IMG/VR virus record: IMGVR_UViG_3300040815_000684
Location: 1 to 20,902 of that record
Origin: a virus
Reading direction: 5' to 3' (one strand)
DNA: 20,902 nucleotides
The stretch's first letter is position 1; each line of letters starts with the position of its first letter. Below are positions 6,853-12,361 of the stretch, one piece after another. Under the pieces are notes generated by a model. It was not told the DNA's origin and ran no database searches. It saw only the letters and a list, made by a program, of their open reading frames with translations. The position numbers were made by a program, and so were the translations under genes.

Positions 6853-7798
6853 TCTTATAAAAGACGACATTAAAATTAATAATATGAACAAAGAAGAGTT
6901 TTGTGTTATGATTAATCAGTTTAAACACTTACTCATACAAAACGGTGTTAGAAAAGGAGAAGTAACTAGTGTTCAAATACCTAAAGTAGACGCAACCAAC
7001 CTTGCAGCTGTATTTGCGTGTATAGAATTAGGATTACCTTTGTTCATTATTCCTGATGCAGTTTTTGATGTTAAAACTAAAGCAAACGAAAGGATTAATA
7101 ATCTAACCAACGAAGAATGGTCTGGAGACAACTGGCCAGTTAATCGTTTAACTACAATAGACCAAGAATTCATAAAGAATAGTAAAAGTGAGAAAATGGT
7201 GGGTGGTTGGATTGGTCTCTGGATGATGATACAAAAACAAGTATCAAAGAACATTGACGCACGAGTAGTACCTGAAGAAAAGGATAACATTGAAATCTGG
7301 GGAGTCAATGAAAACGATACTGCATTTATTAATAGTGACGGAGAACTATTGAGACTTATGGGTTTCTTATCTCCTGAAGGTGAACCATTTAAGTTTATAT
7401 CTCATAAAGAAACAATCTATAATGCAAGTCGTATGAATTATTATTATGAAAATAAGAATGTTGGACTTGGGACTGCATATCATCATTTTAATTCATTTGA
7501 ACGAAGTATCTTACCTGCACTTATGACTGCGAAGTCTGTACAAGGTGTTATGATTATTCCACCGTCAATCTATGGTGAGGAAATGTCAACCATAGTTGCA
7601 AAAAGAAATATTCCAAAACTAAAAACAGTAGACGTAGTTTATGGAATACTAGACGATTCATTAGAATTACTGTTTAACATTATGTCCGAAAACAAAGAAG
7701 ACTTTGACAATACTCTAGAGATTGTCCCTCGTGAAGGACAAAAATATGATAGTAGACACATTGAATGGGAACAAAAATTTAATGTAAAATTTCTCTAA
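6839..7798 (+). CDS. Degenerate, truncated ANL-superfamily paralogue (tandem duplicate)
   Basis: By eye this protein aligns along its length with the preceding AMP-binding protein. FCVMINQFKHLLIQNGVRKGEV (21-42) pairs with FYLLTNEMKWRLRDAGAKKGDL; LAAVFACIELGLPLFII (55-71) with IASLIACAELGLRIFIL; FISHKETIYNASRM (186-199) with FSHQEVMGISIRNI; ILPALMTAKSVQGVMII with LLPALFFCYGHSSFAIG. The phosphate-binding loop has decayed: residues 172-186 read RLMGFLSPEGEPFKF where the paralogue has the STSGTTGKSK loop. The gene stops at NVKFL (315-319), exactly before the position of the paralogue's A5 motif (NVLFQSHYGSID). It is therefore probably catalytically dead. An intact open frame of 319 codons suggests retained function, for example as a partner or regulatory subunit. 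GTG start 6839, overlapping the previous stop by 14 bp. Confidence 0.7.
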   Translation: MLHRNLIKDDIKINNMNKEEFCVMINQFKHLLIQNGVRKGEVTSVQIPKVDATNLAAVFACIELGLPLFIIPDAVFDVKTKANERINNLTNEEWSGDNWPVNRLTTIDQEFIKNSKSEKMVGGWIGLWMMIQKQVSKNIDARVVPEEKDNIEIWGVNENDTAFINSDGELLRLMGFLSPEGEPFKFISHKETIYNASRMNYYYENKNVGLGTAYHHFNSFERSILPALMTAKSVQGVMIIPPSIYGEEMSTIVAKRNIPKLKTVDVVYGILDDSLELLFNIMSENKEDFDNTLEIVPREGQKYDSRHIEWEQKFNVKFL

Positions 7799-7804
7799 AA
7801 GGGC

Positions 7805-7833
7805 TTGACAAAAGGTGTTCTTGTTGTTATAAT
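7805..7833 (+). promoter_or_regulatory. Near-perfect sigma70 promoter (early promoter copy 1)
   Basis: TTGACA (7805-7810) and TATAAT (7828-7833) match consensus at all 12 positions with a 17-base spacer. It lies 6 bp after the stop of the ANL paralogue. The spacer and the bases after the -10 are shared with two other promoters in the window (ending TTGTTATAATAA). The transcript would begin near 7840, about 26 nt before ATG 7866, with AGGAG at 7855-7859. Confidence 0.85.
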
Positions 7834-7865
7834 AAGTGTATAATTTGAAAAGAAAGGAGAAAATT

Positions 7866-8072
7866 ATGAGTAACTTAAATAACGATTTTATTTGCGACAG
7901 AGTAATTTCTGACGCAATTGACATTGTAGACGAAATGTCTGATATTAAGGTTAAACAAGTTCTTCACTTAAACTTTGGTATTAATATTCCAATGTGGAAA
8001 CTTAACCTTGACGAAGCAAGAGATTTCTTGATTTCTAGGATTTCAGAACAATTACTTGAGGAGTCTGCATAA
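7866..8072 (+). CDS. Small phage hypothetical (68 aa)
   Basis: The function is not recognised. The product begins MSNLNNDFICDRVISDAIDI and is a small acidic, mainly helical soluble protein. ATG 7866 is chosen because AGGAG lies 6 bases upstream (7855-7859). A GTG in the same frame at 7836 would lie only 2 bases after the -10 box, before the transcript starts. It is the first gene after a very strong promoter, the typical place for small early host-takeover proteins in T4-like phages; that role is inference. Its stop overlaps the next ATG (TAATG). Confidence 0.7.
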   Translation: MSNLNNDFICDRVISDAIDIVDEMSDIKVKQVLHLNFGINIPMWKLNLDEARDFLISRISEQLLEESA

Positions 8073-8353
8073 TGTTAACATTTAATAAAGAAGTTGGTTA
8101 TCCAACAAACCAAGAGAAAGGTGTTTTTGTTGAGTATCTACTCTCATTCTATAGTGATAAACCTGAGTGGGACGCAGTTTACCCTGAAATTGGTATGGGT
8201 TCTCTTGACGCAGTAGAGTGTATGGAAATGTACTTAGGAGGACACTACGAGAGTGTTTCGACCAAAGGTGAACATTTATGGGGTGGTGGAGACTCCATTG
8301 ACAGAGAAAATGTTAGAGATATCTTTTTGTCATTTTCTGCAAAAAGTGCTTGA
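8072..8353 (+). CDS. Small phage hypothetical (93 aa)
   Basis: The function is not recognised. It is an acidic protein (MLTFNKEVGYPTNQEKGVFV...) with a gly-rich loop LWGGGDSIDRENVRDIFLSF near the C-terminus. No membrane segment and no cysteine cluster; only one Cys. It is coupled to the preceding small gene (TAATG). Its TGA stop is part of the TTGACA -35 box of the next promoter, so it is the last gene that fits before the next transcription start. Homology searches would be needed to place it. Confidence 0.7.
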   Translation: MLTFNKEVGYPTNQEKGVFVEYLLSFYSDKPEWDAVYPEIGMGSLDAVECMEMYLGGHYESVSTKGEHLWGGGDSIDRENVRDIFLSFSAKSA

Positions 8354-8378
8354 CAAAGAGTGTTCTCATTGTTATAAT
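8350..8378 (+). promoter_or_regulatory. Near-perfect sigma70 promoter (early promoter copy 2)
   Basis: TTGACA (8350-8355) and TATAAT (8373-8378) with a 17-base spacer, 12/12 consensus. The TGA inside the -35 is the stop codon of the upstream gene. The spacer (aagagtgttctcattgt) resembles copy 1 (aaaggtgttcttgttgt). AAGGAG at 8398-8403 serves ATG 8411; distance from -10 to start codon is identical to copy 1 (32 bases). Confidence 0.85.
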
Positions 8379-8410
8379 AATATAGTAATTTAAAAAGAAG
8401 GAGTTTAATT

Positions 8411-8830
8411 ATGGCGTATGTATCTCAAGAAGATAAAAAGAAACTTGCGGTTGGAGTAAAGAAGGTCGCAAATAAGTATGGATACAAAGTATCTTTAAGT
8501 GTTAACAATCATTCTACTTTGGTTGCAAAAATCAAAGGTGCAGAGGATATCTTAGAAGAGTATTGTGAAGTTCAAATGACACCTGATAAGGTATTGGAAA
8601 GAGAAGTAAAACACTATACGTTTAGTCCTGTCGAAGTTTTTGAAAACGCAAGTAAGTGGGGACATAGAGTTAATGAATACTGGATTCCTGAAAACTACGG
8701 TGAAAAAGGTACTGCATTCTTAAGTGAAATGAAAGACGCAATGGAAGGTGAAGATTTCTTCTGCGAAGACGATTCAATGACAGACTACTTCCATAGAAGT
8801 CACTATATAGAAATGGTATTAATGACGTGA
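8411..8830 (+). CDS. Hypothetical protein resembling LPD29-type domain (139 aa)
   Basis: The order of motifs recalls the small mobile-element domain I know as LPD29: KKLAVGVKKVANKYGYKVSLSV followed by NNHSTLVAKIKG (residues 32-43), then a divergent centre, then RVNEYWI (86-92), a helix FLSEMKDAMEG (103-113) and MTDYFHRSHYIEM (122-134). Proteins of this type are found in phages, plasmids and polyvalent proteins; the biochemical role is unknown. The family match is from memory and should be tested with an HMM. ATG 8411 has a strong Shine-Dalgarno sequence (AAGGAG). It is the first gene of the second early promoter. The end overlaps the next start by 4 bp (GTGA). Confidence 0.7.
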   Translation: MAYVSQEDKKKLAVGVKKVANKYGYKVSLSVNNHSTLVAKIKGAEDILEEYCEVQMTPDKVLEREVKHYTFSPVEVFENASKWGHRVNEYWIPENYGEKGTAFLSEMKDAMEGEDFFCEDDSMTDYFHRSHYIEMVLMT

Positions 8831-9018
8831 CAAAGAAATTAACAAAAAAAGAAATTCTAAAAAAGAAAGGTGCAATCGAAGAATATGTACAAGTTTCTAA
8901 GGAAAGATTAGAAAAATATACCCTAGAGGGTGACGAACAGGGAATTGCAACTGCGATTTACCTCATTAATGAATACGAAGAAATGTTAGAAGAATTTTGT
9001 AATTATTACAAGGTTTAA
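8827..9018 (+). CDS. Small charged helical hypothetical (63 aa, GTG start)
   Basis: Starts with GTG 8827 overlapping the TGA of the preceding gene. The product (KKLTKKEILKKKGAIEEYVQ...) is Lys/Glu-rich and predicted as one long helix or coiled coil, with short hydrophobic positions (AIYLINEYEEMLEEF, 43-57). No catalytic motif. The 4-bp GTGA overlap suggests coupling with the upstream protein. Small size and low complexity make function unreadable; the open frame and its tight packing support it as real. Confidence 0.55.
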   Translation: MTKKLTKKEILKKKGAIEEYVQVSKERLEKYTLEGDEQGIATAIYLINEYEEMLEEFCNYYKV

Positions 9019-9041
9019 AGAACTTTCTACGTATATATAAT
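9014..9041 (+). promoter_or_regulatory. Weak candidate promoter
   Basis: TATAAT (9036-9041) inside gtatatataatataag, with only TTTAAA (9014-9019) at a 16-base spacing as -35. An activator-dependent middle promoter is possible; otherwise read-through from 8350 would serve the next gene. Confidence 0.3.
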
Positions 9042-9055
9042 ATAAGAGAGAAAAT

Positions 9056-9478
9056 ATGGAAAAAGAAGTCTTTGAAATCTTTGAGGATTTTACAAAGTTG
9101 AAAAATAGAAAAGACAAGATATCTTTTCTAAGAGAACAGGGACAAAAAGTTCCTGCAATTAAAGACGTAGTTAGAGGTTGCTTTGACAAACGTCTAGAGT
9201 TCCTTCTACCTGAAGGTAAACCACCTTACACACCCAACAGACCTGAAAGTGTTCCGTCTAGTTTACGACAGTTACACCGTCAGTTTGGCAACTATGTCAA
9301 AGGTGCAAGGTCTGACGGTATGCAACAATTTCAAATCGAGAACCAGTTCATTCAGATGCTTGAAAGTATTCACGCAGAAGATGCCCTGATTGTTCTTGAT
9401 ATGGTGGCAAAGAAACCACCAGTCAAAGGATTGACGAAGAAGATAGTAGAGGAGGCGTTTCCAAATCTAATATCTTGA
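9056..9478 (+). CDS. Conserved T4-like phage protein, DUF6433-like (140 aa)
   Basis: Resembles a conserved protein family of marine T4-like phages (DUF6433, from memory). Features: N-terminal helix FEIFEDFTKLKNRKDKISFLREQGQ (6-30), then VVRGCFDKRLEFLLPEGKPPYTPNRPES (38-65) with the LPEG.PPY core, and C-terminal MLESIHAEDALIVLDMVAKK followed by GLTKKIVEEAFPNLI. The last part resembles a helical pair ending in the family-typical L.K..V.EAFP. It is soluble and has no known enzymatic role. ATG 9056 has gagagaaaat upstream, a weak ribosome site. Its TGA stop falls inside a TTGATT hexamer that may be a weak -35 box for the next gene. Confidence 0.7.
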   Translation: MEKEVFEIFEDFTKLKNRKDKISFLREQGQKVPAIKDVVRGCFDKRLEFLLPEGKPPYTPNRPESVPSSLRQLHRQFGNYVKGARSDGMQQFQIENQFIQMLESIHAEDALIVLDMVAKKPPVKGLTKKIVEEAFPNLIS

Positions 9479-9503
9479 TTCTCTTTTGTTATGTTATTTT
9501 AAC
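9475..9503 (+). promoter_or_regulatory. Weak promoter candidate with overlapping inverted repeat
   Basis: TTGATT (9475-9480), a 17-base spacer and TTTAAC (9498-9503) match consensus 4/6 and 4/6. An inverted repeat, TGTTATT (9492-9498) and AATAACA (9509-9515) with a 10-base loop, overlaps the -10 and could be an operator. AGGAG at 9515-9519 serves ATG 9527. Confidence 0.35.
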
Positions 9504-9526
9504 CCCATAATAACAGGAGCAAATAT

Positions 9527-9697
9527 ATGCCAAGAAACCAAATAGAGAGATTAAAGAGTGACAGTCGTGAACTTGATAACTATATCCACCGTCTCAAGAA
9601 AAAAGGACGAGACAACCTTGCTCACAAGTTAACGATAAAACAGACACTTCTTAATCAAACTATTGCCGAGTTACATACTACTCATAATCTAGCATAA
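9527..9697 (+). CDS. Small coiled-coil phage protein (56 aa)
   Basis: A short frame with a good ribosome site (AGGAG, 7 bases upstream). The product begins MPRNQIERLKSDSRELDNYI and continues HRLKKKGRDNLAHKLTIKQT with a helical tail ending in HNLA. It is highly charged with leucine/isoleucine heptad-like spacing, so probably a small helical hairpin. Similar short proteins (PRNEIE.L....ELD..I.RLKK.G) occur in many T4-like phages, function unknown to me. A strong hairpin follows 25 bp after the stop, so it ends the transcription unit. Confidence 0.7.
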   Translation: MPRNQIERLKSDSRELDNYIHRLKKKGRDNLAHKLTIKQTLLNQTIAELHTTHNLA

Positions 9698-9722
9698 TAA
9701 GGTAGGTGGTCAAAAGTCTCGT

Positions 9723-9750
9723 AGGGGTGCATTAGCACCCCTTCGTCATT
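9723..9750 (+). terminator. Hairpin terminator
   Basis: AGGGGTGC (9723-9730) pairs perfectly with GCACCCCT (9735-9742) around an ATTA loop. It is the most GC-rich stem in the window, in the gap after a convergent run of small genes. The T-tract after it is poor (tcgtcatt), so termination may be partial. The stem is symmetrical, so orientation rests on gene context. Confidence 0.65.
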
Positions 9751-9753
9751 ATA

Positions 9754-9761
9754 GATAAATA
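9754..9761 (+). promoter_or_regulatory. Late-promoter-like octamer GATAAATA before panD
   Basis: Differs from TATAAATA at the first base only. It lies five bases before ATG 9767, the same geometry as at 665-672. There is no Shine-Dalgarno sequence. It follows the hairpin at 9723-9742, so a new start of transcription here is plausible. Confidence 0.4.
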
Positions 9762-9766
9762 ATATT

Positions 9767-10105
9767 ATGAACTATTTAACACTATTGAAATCAAAACTAC
9801 ACGGTGTTGTATGCACCGAAACAGATTTAGACTACGAAGGTTCTATTCTGATTGACGAAGACTTGATGGATAAAGTAGGAATCCGCATATACGAACAAGT
9901 AGACGTTTACAATAAAACCAACGGTAACAGACATACAACCTATGCATTACCTTTACCCAGAGGTTCAAATAAAATATCGGTTAATGGTGCAGGTGCTCAT
10001 TTAACTAATGTCGGAGACGAACTCATAATTTGTGCATATATAAGAAAAGACTATACGTATGCAACAGGTCACGAACCTAAAATTTACATTGCAGAGAAAA
10101 CTTAA
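9767..10105 (+). CDS. panD: Aspartate 1-decarboxylase (pyruvoyl-dependent)
   Basis: Converts L-aspartate to beta-alanine, the first committed step toward pantothenate and CoA. The zymogen cleaves itself between Gly and Ser to form the pyruvoyl cofactor; that site is intact as YEG25-S26 (LDYEGSILID). Other key residues match E. coli PanD with an offset of one: K10 (SKLHG), R55 (TNGNRHTTYA), T58, Y59, and N73 in ISVNGAGAH. At 112 aa it is slightly shorter than the bacterial enzyme (126), lacking part of the C-terminal tail; no separate maturation factor gene is seen nearby. Start ATG 9767 gives the normal N-terminus. It is the first gene after the hairpin terminator, followed by overlapping small gene, phoH and peptidase. 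A pantothenate gene in a phage is an auxiliary metabolic gene. Confidence 0.92.
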   Translation: MNYLTLLKSKLHGVVCTETDLDYEGSILIDEDLMDKVGIRIYEQVDVYNKTNGNRHTTYALPLPRGSNKISVNGAGAHLTNVGDELIICAYIRKDYTYATGHEPKIYIAEKT

Positions 10106-10338
10106 TGCCATTATATACAATTATCAATAATAAAACTGGAGAGACCGAAGAGGTTATGTGCAGTTATGATAAACTACAAGAACGTTTAGAAAAGAATCCT
10201 GACGAACAACAACAGATTGGTGCTCCCAATCTAATCACTCATACTGGTAATGTTATTAATAAAACAAGTGGTGACTGGAAAAATCTAATACAAAATATCA
10301 AGAAAGGTTCTGGAAAAGGAAATAGTATCAAATCATGA
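10105..10338 (+). CDS. Small conserved phage protein, FmdB-like beta start (77 aa)
   Basis: The product begins MPLYTIINNKTGETEEVMCS and contains LEKNPDEQQQIGAPNLITHTGN (29-50), then a basic tail SGDWKNLIQNIKKGSGKGNSIKS. This pattern (PLYTFxNxKTGE, SxxExxxxLExNP, QxxGAPxxVS, GFKDxLxxIKK) is that of a common phage protein related to FmdB zinc ribbons but without the cysteines. The role is unknown, perhaps head or nucleic acid associated. Its first base is the last base of the panD stop, and its own stop overlaps the phoH start by 4 bp, so it is embedded in the operon. Confidence 0.75.
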   Translation: MPLYTIINNKTGETEEVMCSYDKLQERLEKNPDEQQQIGAPNLITHTGNVINKTSGDWKNLIQNIKKGSGKGNSIKS

Positions 10339-11021
10339 CAATGAAACGTCTTAAAATTGACCACTTGTTATCCTATGAACCTATTACAGAAAATCAACAA
10401 CACGCATATGATTCTTGGGAAGAAGGAGACCATTTAGTTTTATGTGGTTCAGCTGGAACAGGTAAAACTTTTGTTGGTATGTATCTTGCACTCCAAGATG
10501 TTATGGACAGAAAATACGACCAAGAGAAACTTGTTATCGTAAGAAGTGTTGTTCCGACAAGAGAGATGGGTTATCTGCCTGGCAGTATTGAAGAAAAGGT
10601 TGACGCTTATACCGCACCTTATCGTGCGATTGCGACAGAACTCTTTGACGAAAAGAAAGCATACGAACAACTAGAACAACAAAATAAGATTGAGTTTCTC
10701 TCTACTTCATATATTAGAGGAACAACTCTAGACAATTGTGTTATCTTAGTTGACGAAATGCAGAACTTAACTTATCACGAATTAGATAGTATTATTACAA
10801 GGGTAGGACACAACAGTCGTATAATCTTTAGTGGTGATTACTATCAATCTGATTTAACCAAAGAATCAGATAAAAAAGGAATTCTTGACTTTATGAATAT
10901 CATAGAAGTTATGAATAATTTTAGAACCATTGAATTTGGGTGGGCAGATATTGTTCGGTCAAAGTTTGTCAGAGACTATATAATGACAAAGGAAATGGTT
11001 GAACGAGGAAACATTAAATGA
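10335..11021 (+). CDS. phoH: PhoH-like ATPase
   Basis: P-loop ATPase of the PhoH family, very common in marine phages. Walker A is GSAGTGKT at 38-45 and Walker B is VILVDE at 136-141 followed by MQNLT. Between them, VIVRSVVPTREMGYLPGSIEEKVDAY (67-91) and SYIRGTTLDN (125-134) are the PhoH signature blocks. IIFSGDYYQSDLT near residue 160 is the sensor-like motif (GD..Q.D). The length (228 aa) equals the single-domain phage form. PhoH has been tied to phosphate stress and, by homology, to RNA-related ATPase or helicase function; the role in phage is unsettled. It overlaps the neighbours on both sides by 4 bp. MTMKRL has a second possible ATG two codons on. Confidence 0.92.
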   Translation: MTMKRLKIDHLLSYEPITENQQHAYDSWEEGDHLVLCGSAGTGKTFVGMYLALQDVMDRKYDQEKLVIVRSVVPTREMGYLPGSIEEKVDAYTAPYRAIATELFDEKKAYEQLEQQNKIEFLSTSYIRGTTLDNCVILVDEMQNLTYHELDSIITRVGHNSRIIFSGDYYQSDLTKESDKKGILDFMNIIEVMNNFRTIEFGWADIVRSKFVRDYIMTKEMVERGNIK

Positions 11022-11482
11022 AACTAAGTAAAAATTTTACCCTTGACGAGTTTACTAGGTCAATGACCGCAACTCGTTTAGGTATTGATAACACACCAAA
11101 AGACGAACATCTTGAAGCTGCGAAAGCATTATTTGAGAATGTAGTACAACCTATCAGAGACCACTTTGGTATTACTCGGATTAGTTCTGGATATAGAAGT
11201 CCTGCACTAAACGAAGCAATCGGTGGTTCTACTAGGTCTCAACATAGTAAAGGTCAAGCAGTTGACTTTGAATGTGACGGACAAGATAACCTAGAAGTCG
11301 CAAAGTGGATTAGAGATAATCTAGACTATGACCAAGTAATCTCTGAGTTCTACGTAGAGGGAGACCCTAAGTCTGGTTGGATTCACGTATCTTATGTGAG
11401 TAAAGAAGAGAATCGTAATAGACCTCTGACTGCACAAAGAGTAGACGGTAAAGTACAATATAGTGTTGGTTTACCTGAATGA
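11018..11482 (+). CDS. Peptidase M15-family peptidoglycan hydrolase (candidate endolysin)
   Basis: Zinc peptidase of the M15 (M15_3) family, cutting peptidoglycan peptide cross-links. The N-terminus KLSKNFTLDEFTRSMTA (2-18) is the family start; RISSGYRSPALNEAIGG (54-70) leads to the metal site SQHSKGQAVDFE with H76 and D83, and GWIHVSY contains H123. No signal peptide, so export would require the holin. The 154-aa length is that of single-domain phage endolysins, without a separate wall-binding domain. The C-terminus has an additional short basic extension (NRNRPLTAQRVDGKVQYSVGL). It sits between phoH and a glycosyltransferase with 4-bp overlaps, and 9 kb from the GTA-type holin. A virion-associated role cannot be excluded. 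Confidence 0.85.
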   Translation: MKLSKNFTLDEFTRSMTATRLGIDNTPKDEHLEAAKALFENVVQPIRDHFGITRISSGYRSPALNEAIGGSTRSQHSKGQAVDFECDGQDNLEVAKWIRDNLDYDQVISEFYVEGDPKSGWIHVSYVSKEENRNRPLTAQRVDGKVQYSVGLPE

Positions 11483-12309
11483 ATCTGATTTATCAGTATA
11501 TGATTACCAATGAGGAGACTGAGAAACGAAAAAAAGTTCCTGAGTATCCTCAAGGTAGTCGTTCTGAACTCTATCGTAAAACAGGTGACCTATCTGCGGA
11601 ATCATTTAGAATCTATGCAGAAAAACTAGATTGTGTTCATCACTATTCTACTAGACAAGTATTTACCGCAGGTAAAACAGGTTCAACAGTATTACTCTTT
11701 GAATGTTTAAGAGTAATCTATGACCCATTGTATGATGACTTTGATAAGGTTGCATTCATTGATAGTGATATTATTTGTAATACCGAAGAGAATATCTTTG
11801 ACCAAACCAACGGATATGATGTAACAGGTGTTTTTGAATCTGAGATTCGTACAGAAAAGGACGGTGGATATAATACGTGGGATTATTCTGATAAGATTAA
11901 GAAACAACTAACTGAGAAATACGAACGCAATAACATTCCACTTGTTCCTACTGAATCTCCTTATAGACCTTCTTGTATTACTACATTCAATACTGGTGTA
12001 TTGGTATGGACTAAGGAAGCACGACTCAAAGCACGAGAAGAGTTTGACGATTGGTATGATTATATGCAAGACGGAGATAAACACGGTGACCCATTTTGGT
12101 TGAACAATGACCAACCCTTTATATCTGGACAATTAGTTAAACACGGATTCAATATACAAAGTATTGACCAAACGTGGAATGATACTCCTACTCACTATAA
12201 AGATGAACATGGATACAATCAAAACTTTCTTCACTATACTGGTGGAGGAAACAAAGTAGTAATGTTAGAAGACTATAACCAAGGTAAATTTAAATATTTA
12301 AAGCCTTGA
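11479..12309 (+). CDS. GT-A fold glycosyltransferase (GT8-like)
   Basis: Predicted nucleotide-sugar glycosyltransferase. Evidence: a single catalytic-type domain with the metal-binding DxD at FIDSDIIC (D95, D97), preceded by FDKVAFI; a family-like acceptor/donor section TFNTGVLVWTKEA (about 168-180); NNDQPFISGQLVKHGF (about 209-224), similar to the DQ..LN motif; and HYTGGGNK near the C-terminus (His that binds the metal in GT8 enzymes). No membrane segment. It overlaps the peptidase gene by 4 bp. Its TGA stop lies inside the -35 box (TTGACA) of the next promoter. It probably acts with the other glycosyltransferases 3' of it. Acceptor unknown. Confidence 0.75.
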   Translation: MNLIYQYMITNEETEKRKKVPEYPQGSRSELYRKTGDLSAESFRIYAEKLDCVHHYSTRQVFTAGKTGSTVLLFECLRVIYDPLYDDFDKVAFIDSDIICNTEENIFDQTNGYDVTGVFESEIRTEKDGGYNTWDYSDKIKKQLTEKYERNNIPLVPTESPYRPSCITTFNTGVLVWTKEARLKAREEFDDWYDYMQDGDKHGDPFWLNNDQPFISGQLVKHGFNIQSIDQTWNDTPTHYKDEHGYNQNFLHYTGGGNKVVMLEDYNQGKFKYLKP

Positions 12310-12334
12310 CATTTGTTGTCCTTATTGTTATAAT
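12306..12334 (+). promoter_or_regulatory. Near-perfect sigma70 promoter (early promoter copy 3) with palindromic -10
   Basis: TTGACA (12306-12311), 17-base spacer, TATAAT (12329-12334), 12/12 consensus. The -10 lies in an 8-bp perfect inverted repeat: TCCTTATT (12319-12326), GTTAT loop, AATAAGGA (12332-12339). The upstream gene's TGA (12307-12309) is within the -35. The transcript would begin near 12341. Confidence 0.85.
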
Positions 12335-12346
12335 AAGGATATGAAA

Positions 12347-12351
12347 AAGGA
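12347..12351 (+). promoter_or_regulatory. Ribosome-binding site deciding GTG start 12362
   Basis: AAGGA ends 10 bases before GTG 12362. The upstream in-frame ATG (12341) would be at the transcription start itself, with no leader. GTG also gives a promoter-to-start distance (27) close to copies 1 and 2 (32). Confidence 0.6.
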
Positions 12352-12361
12352 AAATAATAAA

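Noticed and set aside
5569-7798. The two ANL genes as one gene broken by a frameshift
   Set aside because: The second frame restarts with the N-terminal part of the domain rather than continuing into the C-terminal lid, so it is a duplicate and not a downstream fragment.
7836-7865. GTG 7836 as start of the 68-aa gene
   Set aside because: It lies 2 bases after the TATAAT box, before the expected transcript start; ATG 7866 has AGGAG at proper distance.
12341-12361. ATG 12341 as start of the HAD gene
   Set aside because: It coincides with the expected transcription start; the seven extra residues (MKKENNK) are not conserved-looking, and AAGGA within them serves GTG 12362. Leaderless use is not excluded.
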